NCBI GenBank assembly: GCA_025201375.1
Contig: JAIWZP010000006.1
Span: 558,001-622,000 of the forward strand
DNA: 64,000 nucleotides
Direction: 5' to 3'
Source of the DNA: Gongronella butleri
Lineage: Eukaryota; Mucoromycota; Mucoromycetes; Mucorales; Cunninghamellaceae
A program made the position numbers and the translations under genes. The notes beneath the pieces are model-generated. The model was not told where the DNA came from and made no database searches. It saw only the letters and a list, made by a program, of their open reading frames with translations. The first letter of the stretch is position 1, and every line of letters begins with the position of its first letter. Shown here in pieces: positions 57,206 to 64,000 of the stretch.

Positions 57206-57519
57206 AGGACATGAACAATAAAATAAATTAGATAAAAATAATAGCACGAGGCGACAATAGACAAGATAAGTACAAATATAAAGAACAAAAAGAACAAATA
57301 GAAGAAAACCCAAGGAAAAAAACCAAGACCCTTTTTTTTGGTTCGTTGCGGGGGCTGGGCGGCGGGGCCCTCTCAGGTTGCACACAAAAAAATCATTGCT
57401 GCTGAGCAACACATTCTCGATCCAAGAACTCTTGTCCTTGACTGCGCCTCCTCCCATGCATTTCCCCTTTTGTCTCAAAGCTTTTTTTTATGCCGAATTC
57501 TATTGATTTTTATTGATTT
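57206..57519. other. Intergenic DNA
   Basis: About 310 nt between two minus-strand genes, AT-rich; no feature beyond likely 3' processing and promoter sequence. Confidence 0.4.
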
Positions 57520-58506
57520 CTATTGAATGCGCTCAAATTCTATCATCAATTCTGCATGGTCCGTGTGTGGAAACAGGTCAATGGTGATGGCTCGCTTTGG
57601 TTTGAAAGGAATCCCTTGGTATCGATTGGATGTCGGCCGGCACAGGCTAAAAAAAAAAAAAACATGTGAGCATCACTTCTCTTTTTTTTTTGGGTTTTGA
57701 TTCTTACGCGATGAAATTCTGCATGGCTTGCTTGGCGTCGCAACTGATGTAAATCACTTTTTGAATTTGGGGCGACCCGCGGACGGCCATGATCACGCTA
57801 TTGTGCACGCCACTCCTAGGCGGATCGAGCACCGCCACCACATCCTCATTGCGCTCATTGGACACAATGTCAATCTTCTCCTCCACCTTGTTTGCATAAT
57901 ATTGCACATTGGTCACATCTATGAAAAAAAACAAGAAGAAGAAATAGATAAGCATTTGCGCCTCTCCCCTTCTTTTCGTTTTGTTCATTTACGATTCAAT
58001 TGGGCATTATAGCGCGCATCGTCAATGGCGTCCGAGATCATTTCAATGCCGATGACGCGGTCGACATTCTTTGCGACCGTGATGCCAATGGAGCCGCACC
58101 CGCAGCAGAGATCCAGAAGCGTCGTTGCCTTTTGGCTCGCCTCGAAATTGCACCACTCGGCACACTTTTGGTACATTTTCTCGGTGGCCGCCGTGTTCAC
58201 TTGGAAGAAGGCGCTGCTGGAGATGCGGAATTTGTACCCGAGCAGCTTCTCGTGTACGTATCCAGTGCCTATCAGCACCTGCGTGTCACCACGCTCCGTC
58301 ATCCCATTGCTGTCGCCATTCCATTGCTGCAGCAGCAGCGTCGTCACCTTGTGCCGTGCTTGCCAATAGGCCACCAATCGCTGTTTCTCCTGCTCCACCT
58401 GCTGCGGCGTCAGGTCCAATGTTCGCATCTGAATCACCATCATCACTGGCATGTGACAAGAACAAAAACAATCAGAAATCAGTGCTTTTTTGCCTTTTTT
58501 TTTCTT

Positions 58507-58572
<66 letters not shown>

Positions 58573-59666
58573 TTCGCCAGTGTGCTGCGCTTTGACCATG
58601 AGTGTCCTCCAAACGCCTGTGCGCGCGACCCTGTCGTACACTGGGAACGCAGATTGCTTGACGTACGCTTCCATGGACGCAGCAATGGCCTTGGCCGTGT
58701 CAGGCACGTGCACAGTCGCGCTCGGCTCAATGACCGTTGTCACGCCGTCGCGATACGACCCCAAAAGAAACCCTACAGATGGATCCCCATTCAGGTCCTT
58801 GCCAATCGAGAACTCGCATTTTGTGCGGTACCCGTAGATCTCTGGTGATCCAATGGCGTCTTCAATCGTGCATGGCGGCTCATCCTCTTTCCTATGATGG
58901 TCAACCCGTCAGGCGTGCTCTTGTCACGTTTTTTTTTTTTTTTTTTTTGAATCCTGAATTCTGTACCTGTCTTCAAACACCCAAGTCAGCTGGTTCTTGC
59001 CCTCGTCCGTGAGTCCAGGCAGCTTGGCCAGCTTTTTCCGTAAATTTCGAATGTGTCGGATGCCTTGCTTATGTTTCTTTTGCAATTGGTCCTCGTACTT
59101 GAGTCTGCACGGTTGCAAATCAAAAAGAGTGAGCAAAAAATTGAAATTTGATGGCTGCTCGTCCTTCTTACGCGTGCAGCGGCGTCACTTGATCGAGCAA
59201 CCGCTCGGCGGGCGTCCTGTTGTCTTGCTCTTCCACACTGCTGACGCTGCTGCTGTCTGACGCGGAATCAGCGACCGCCTTGGCACGTGCCTGGAAGCGA
59301 TTGCGGAATTCGTCCTCCTTTATTTGCGAGTATTCCGTGCCAATGGTGTATTTCTTCAACAGTTGGCCATTGAGCTTGCGCATCGCCGCCGTGGCCTCCT
59401 CCTCTGACTTTTTTTTCCCAACAAAGTGAGACCTTTTTTTCATTTCAATTGGCATTTCAGCTGATCGCACTTACGGCAAACGTCAAATACGCATAATTCC
59501 ACTGTGGCGCCTTTTTGAATTTTGTGATCTCATGCGCCTGGAAGAACTTTTTGATGGCTGCTGATTCACGCGTCGGCAGATTCACCACCTTGACTCGATG
59601 TAGCACATTGTTCGTGGACATGGCGCTCCGTGAATGGCCGAGGAACGACTGAATGAACTTGAACAT
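57520..59666 (-). CDS. TRM2: tRNA (uracil-5-)-methyltransferase TRM2/TRMT2A with RRM
   Basis: Seven exons (59666-59475, 59407-59172, 59104-58967, 58891-58572, 58445-57993, 57918-57708, 57646-57520) join to 558 residues. An RRM spans the first intron (RVKVVNLPTRESAAIKKFF, WNYAYLTFAV). A basic coiled segment follows, then the catalytic part: YGYRTKCEFSIGKDLNGDPS, SAM loop LLDLCCGCGSIGI, VLDPPRSGVH, and the nucleophile Cys506 in IYISCDAKQ, ending RAITIDLFPHTDHAELMIEF. The enzyme makes m5U54 (ribothymidine) in tRNA. The first Met (59666) adds FKFIQSFLGHSRSA, which could be a mitochondrial presequence; Met at 59621 would give a cytosolic form. The fourth intron contains a 59-nt T run. Confidence 0.93.
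58511..58569 (+). repeat. Uninterrupted T59 homopolymer in an intron
   Basis: Fifty-nine consecutive T on the plus strand, i.e. A on the coding strand, starting one base after the GT donor of the TRM2 gene's fourth intron (58571-58446). Length in the assembly is likely imprecise. Confidence 0.95.
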
Positions 59667-60104
59667 GCACGAGGCAAATGGAAAAAAAGGAAAAAAAAAA
59701 AAAATAGAAAAGAAAGAGCCAAATAAACCCAGGGCGACGACAATTCCTGCAAAGTTCGGAGTCCGTGCCTTGCTGCGCATGCAGCCAAGCCAGGGGGTCG
59801 CCATACATCTCGTGAATTTTGGTCTTTTCTATCACTTTCACGCGTTTGATGTTGTATTTTTCACATACCAGCGTAGAGCACTGTAACCTATTACATGAAC
59901 CGCATCGCAATCTACTATTTTGTCGCTTGTATCATGGCGAAGTCACTGCATAGAAGCTTAAAAAGCAAGGATGGCTCCAGAAAACTGATATTTTGCTGAT
60001 TTCTCGCGACTTTGTCGCTACATACAGTACCTACAGTATCATATCATAATCGCCTCAAACGCACACCCATTGAAAAGACTTACTGTAAAGACCACACTAG
60101 ACAC
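59667..60104. other. Upstream region of TRM2 and AT-rich DNA
   Basis: No gene seen. TACAGTA and TACTGTA motifs occur at about 60021, 60032 and 60081. Confidence 0.4.
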
Positions 60105-61132
60105 TACTGTACAGTACCGTACCCTCCAAAAAAAAAACGCAACAACACCCGCTTGCGCCTGCTTTAATTGACTTTTCTATTTACTTTAATCTGTTGTGTA
60201 TTGATCAATAATGATGTTAGCATCATGGAACTTGGTGGAGACAATGATATACAAGTAAAATAAAAGCTATAAAAATATGAAATGGATAGACAAAGGAGGG
60301 GTATACCTATGTTGAAAAGAATGAGTGAGACGTGTCACGCGACGCGACGCGTACCCAAGCGCATACAATGGCCCGTGGAGATGAATTGACATTATGAACA
60401 CCATCTCCAATTTTTTTTGAGACATTTGTGGTAGTATCTGATTATTTCTGTCAATTCATTTTGTGGTGCATGTGTCATGCCAGAGATCAGTGTGACAATT
60501 GGTCAAATTACCGCTGTGACGCGTTACGCGCCAGACATGTATGGAAAATTACTTTTATCTCTATCAAATCATTTTAATCTCATTGTCGACTTGAAACTAT
60601 GATAATTATTTAATTTGAAAGTCCAAAAGTGTATGCTATTGAGGTGCTGTGATTATATCATTCAGTTCGGGCACCACGGTCACATTAAGGACCTCGCAGC
60701 TTAGACGCGTCTGACGCGTCACAGCGATAATTTGACCAATTGTCACACTGATCTCTGGCATGACACATGCACCACAAAATGAATTGACAGAAATAATCAG
60801 ATACTACCACAAATGTCTCAAAAAAAATTGGAGATGGTGTTCATAATGTCAATTCATCTCCACGGGCCATTGTATGCGCTTGGGTACGCGTCGCGTCGCG
60901 TGACACGTCTCACTCATTCTTTTCAACATAGGTATACCCCTCCTTTGTCTATCCATTTCATATTTTTATAGCTTTTATTTTACTTGTATATCATTGTCTC
61001 CACCAAGTTCCATGATGCTAACATCATTATTGATCAATACACAACAGATTAAAGTAAATAGAAAAGTCAATTAAAGCAGGCGCAAGCGGGTGTTGTTGCG
61101 TTTTTTTTTGGAGGGTACGGTACTGTACAGTA
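60105..61132. repeat. Foldback: near-perfect 420-bp inverted repeat with 189-nt spacer
   Basis: Left arm 60105-60524 and right arm 60714-61132 are reverse complements with, by eye, one substitution (ATTACC versus ATTATC) and one A-tract length difference. Outer ends read TACTGTACAGTACCG. The spacer 60525-60713 is AT-rich with no ORF. There is no transposase. TACTGTAAA occurs directly outside the right arm (61133-61141) and again 15 nt outside the left arm (60081-60089), a possible but uncertain target duplication. Confidence 0.9.
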
Positions 61133-62010
61133 TACTGTAAACAACCGCAACATTGCTTTGCTCCTTTTTGCACACCCCAGCGCTACGTACAAGTCTTGAA
61201 AGAGGGGCGATTGATTTTTCACATTTTTTGCTTATTACTGTAAATGCTTTTTTCTTCTTCAAAGTCTTCTCCAATTTGCATACCTTTTCAACAAAACGTA
61301 TCGCGAACTACTGCAGTTTTGATATTTCCACTTTCCAGCAGCAAAGCCTACCGTACGTACCGGTGTCAGGAATGTGCTTTTTTTTGTGTGCCACTCTCTT
61401 CCTTTTTTTTCTTTTTTTCTTTCTACTTTGCACGTTTAAAACCACTGTCTGCCAGTTGTAAGTCCACATATCCATATCCCTACTAGTGCACTAACACCCA
61501 TTAAAGGTTTTTATCCTGCTTTATTTCTTTTTTTTACGCGTTTGTCGCGCTTTTCTGGTGCTTGGTGCTCCAATTGCTCTTTTTTTCATTCATTTCACCT
61601 AAAAGGATCCCCAGACACAGCACCGGTATGGTACAACGTCCAATGGAGGACAATGGGTCTTTTCTATGATAAGAAAATCAGTCAGCAATGGCTCAAAGAT
61701 TTACTGTACACACAAATAAAAGTGTTTGATCCGTTCATAGGTTCATTTTTAATCTACGGTACCGTATGGACAGAATTGACGCGTCCTATCACTGTAGTGT
61801 CTGCAACAACAGCGCGCAACACTGCACAAAAATGCACACGTTTGCCTTTATTTGTAAGAACGAAAATATAGTAAAGGTGTGTTTTTCGGACTTTGCCAGC
61901 CTGCTGTGCCTCCAGATTTTTTTTACAGCCTGCTGCCTGCCCGCTAATGAAAAATGTGTCACGGCATAGAACAGTAAACTACGACGGCCCAGTACTCAGG
62001 AGTCAGGACG
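61133..62010. other. Gene-free AT-rich DNA
   Basis: Several short ORFs (61153-61969) contain phenylalanine homopolymers and no family resemblance. TACTGTA-type motifs are frequent. Nothing supported. Confidence 0.4.
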
Positions 62011-62446
62011 AATCCGGCCGATTTTTTTGAACTAGGAAATGCCAAGAGCCTCCTACAGTACACGAGTACAGTAATTGTACTACTGTATTTGTCTATTTCG
62101 CATTTATCTCACCATCTGCTATTCTGCTTGGTCAGCTCCGCTCAAAATAGCTGCATCGCATTCAACGCATGCAAATTTGCAGCAAAAAACTTAATACCCC
62201 AAAGCGCTACAAGGGGTCACTCAGATTAGGGGTGCTCATGCAGTACTGTACATTTCAATCTTAGAAAACGCCACATTTGGGAAATTTCGAAGTCCGACAC
62301 GCCAATGCATCCCAAACAGGTAACTCCGATGATTTGCTATTGGCAGACAAAATGGAAGGTCGATCAAACAACGTACTGTAAGAAAAATGCCCATGAAGAA
62401 AGAGTGACGCATGAACCATGAACAACGCCGATCGACTGAGAAAATT
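62011..62446 (+). repeat. Repeat Y, copy 2
   Basis: Aligns with 20455-20828 in the same orientation. This copy carries extra short segments at 62055-62092 and 62238-62250, each containing TACAGTA or TACTGTA, that the other copy lacks. Confidence 0.6.
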
Positions 62447-62594
62447 GCAGGATAGGGTGGAGGTTGCGGGGATGGAGATACTGTAAAGTCGCTCGCTAAT
62501 TTACTTCTTGTTTCTATTTATTTTTTATGGCGGGGCTGATCGGCGGAATACCTAATTTTTACTGTAAAGATGACACCGCCGGTATGATGGTGTG

Positions 62595-63175
62595 GCCTAG
62601 CTAGGATTTTCTGTTCATAAATCGAGAATTGGGCAGCTGCATTTTTGACTTTAATCTCTTGCTGAGCGCCCAGGAATGCACTGAGATGAACTAACGCGAT
62701 GCCCCTGGATGTAAAATTTGATTTGGAATCGAATGGTGTTACTTTCGAGCCTTGCTCGTTTAATAAAAACACCTGATAATCGCACTTTTACCGCCGCCAA
62801 AGGCCAAAATCGCGTAAAATCGCGTAAAGTGCGATTATCTCGAAATTTTATTAAGTTAACGGACACCGTGTGAAAACTTTATTCGATTCTAAATCAAATT
62901 TTACATCTGGTTACATGAACAGAATTACGAATTGAGCGATTTTTGAAGCACTTGTATTAGAGCAAACTTCAAAGACAGGGCGAAACCGGCGCAAATCGCT
63001 CAAGTGCTCCAAATCCAGCAACCTGACATGCATTTCAGACTTCACCATGCGATTTAGAATCATTAATTACCCCTAGAAAGTCTGTCAAAGCATCGCAAAT
63101 GCAGAGCCAAGTGCACTCAAAGTGCCAATTCGATTGCCCAATTCTCGATTTATCAACAGAAAATCCTATCTAGGC
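62595..63175. mobile_element. Complete Mutator-like MITE (581 bp)
   Basis: Terminal inverted repeats of about 41 bp (left start GCCTAGCTAGGATTTTCTG; right end, complemented, GCCTAGATAGGATTTTCTG) differ at two positions. The element is flanked by an exact 10-bp direct repeat TGATGGTGTG (62585-62594 and 63176-63185). TSDs of 9-11 bp and longish TIRs are typical of Mutator-like elements. The interior has no ORF, so it is non-autonomous. The interrupted relative is at 18.58-20.16 kb. Confidence 0.85.
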
Positions 63176-63185
63176 TGATGGTGTG

Positions 63186-64000
63186 GGGTGAACGGGTGTT
63201 TCTGACTGTGACTGACGAATGGAAGACCGGATCTTCCTATATTATTATGAATTATGATACATCCAGTACAGAGATACAGTATGTAGATGGATTGATTATT
63301 GGCTTCTTTTTTTGCTGTACCCTCTGAGCTGCTGAGAGATGCAGACATTTTGGCCAGCCATACAAATAAAATCGCTCGGGCAATCCTTCCGTACAACCAG
63401 CAACAAGTACCGATTTTACATGAAGCGCCATGGCAAGATGAAAGATATTTTGAGTTTTTTTGTACAATATGAGCTACAGTAATGTTGTCGTAGAAGAGGC
63501 CTTCTTCCCTCAACACTACTACAGTACTGTAGGAGGTGAAGGCACAAGGCCCAAAACACCACCGTTCATACCGCCGCAACATGCCAGGCAAACGTTTCTG
63601 GCAACCTCGAGATCCAGCAGGTCGAAAATTGGTAAAAAATGGCCAAGTCAGCTCAAGACATTTACAGTACGGCAAATTCTTCTATGATACTGTACAGTAC
63701 TGTACCGTACTGTATTTTTCCGCGTGGTGCGTGCCAGAAAGCAAAATAGCGAAGAAAAAAGGGGGTTTCAGATTTTGGCATTTTGTCTGCCTGTTGTAGT
63801 GCCTCCAGAAAAAAAACTACAGCAGAGCTGAACGTCTCACGCAGTCGCCACAACGTCTTTTCCAACCAAAGGTTTATTTTGGAAACGCTAGTCTTTGTAC
63901 TGTACCGCACCATACTGCAGCTACCGGCAGCACCAGTCTGCCTGCCGCATAACTTGGCGGATATCATAGAGAGGCCGTCCTGAACGTGCTTGAGAATGCT
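63186..64000. other. Gene-free DNA with dense TACTGTA palindromes
   Basis: No gene seen. The stretch 63690-63712 is a run of overlapping GTACTGTAC-type units, and further copies lie at 63476, 63521 and 63896. A 169-codon minus-strand frame (63166-63675) crosses the MITE end and repeats, and is probably chance. Confidence 0.4.

Noticed and set aside
60105..61132. CRISPR array or rDNA-type palindrome
   Set aside because: There are only two inverted arms, no regular direct repeats with spacers, and no rRNA-like sequence.
63166..63675. 169-codon minus-strand ORF near the window end
   Set aside because: It starts inside the Mutator-like MITE end, crosses TACTGTA repeats and shows no protein family signal.

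Overview
The window is nuclear DNA of a filamentous, early-diverging fungus. Its protein-coding genes carry many short GT-AG introns (mostly 50-130 nt) that I could join in frame to complete products, so it is eukaryotic. A CotH-type secreted protein, a Tem1/Spg1 GTPase, a BCK1-type MAPKKK, a GH28 pectinase and a VTC-family protein together point to Mucoromycota, most likely Mucorales; this placement is inference from gene content. Exons have balanced composition, while introns and intergenic DNA are full of A or T homopolymers (up to 59 nt), often next to splice sites.

Layout. 1-0.5 kb: decayed repeat. 0.86-5.6 kb, minus strand: CotH-like secreted protein, geranylgeranyl diphosphate synthase, short-chain dehydrogenase. 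6.9-14.2 kb, plus strand: CCDC6-like coiled-coil protein and tripeptidyl peptidase II (13 exons, one of 8 nt). 15.1-16.6 kb: an unrecognised single-exon gene. 16.6-21.7 kb: repeat-rich DNA with nested transposon relics. 21.7-27.8 kb, minus strand: a VTC-family membrane protein and a large disordered protein. 29.3-30.9 kb: MIT-domain protein. 31.1-33.7 kb, minus strand: TAPT1/Emp65-family ER membrane protein. 33.7-36.9 kb: repeat-rich, with two weak gene candidates. 37.0-38.2 kb: polygalacturonase. 39.8-41.5 kb: REX-type exonuclease. 41.6-45.5 kb, minus strand: SAM/RBD/kinase MAPKKK. 46.2-47.3 kb: unknown membrane protein. 47.9-48.4 kb: secreted double-psi beta-barrel protein. 49.0-49.9 kb, minus strand: Spg1/Tem1 GTPase. 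50.4-51.4 kb: small protein with a WRKY/GCM/FLYWCH-like zinc domain. 51.4-53.4 kb: repeat. 53.4-59.7 kb, minus strand: O-fucosyltransferase-like protein, type II membrane protein with DUF4097-like ectodomain, and TRM2/TRMT2A. 59.7-64 kb: gene-free, with a 420-bp near-perfect inverted repeat, a Mutator-like MITE with exact target duplication, and many short TACTGTA-type palindromes.

The genes do not form a pathway or cluster. They are a mix of housekeeping functions (peptide turnover, tRNA methylation, RNA trimming, isoprenoid supply), signalling (cell-wall MAPKKK, septation GTPase) and secreted or surface proteins (CotH, GH28, DPBB, DUF4097-like). The most informative novelty is in the accessory DNA: a Mutator-like MITE with 10-bp target duplications, a hAT-like MITE nested inside an older relative of it, a large foldback, and a dispersed family that keeps two recognisable peptide blocks in decayed copies.
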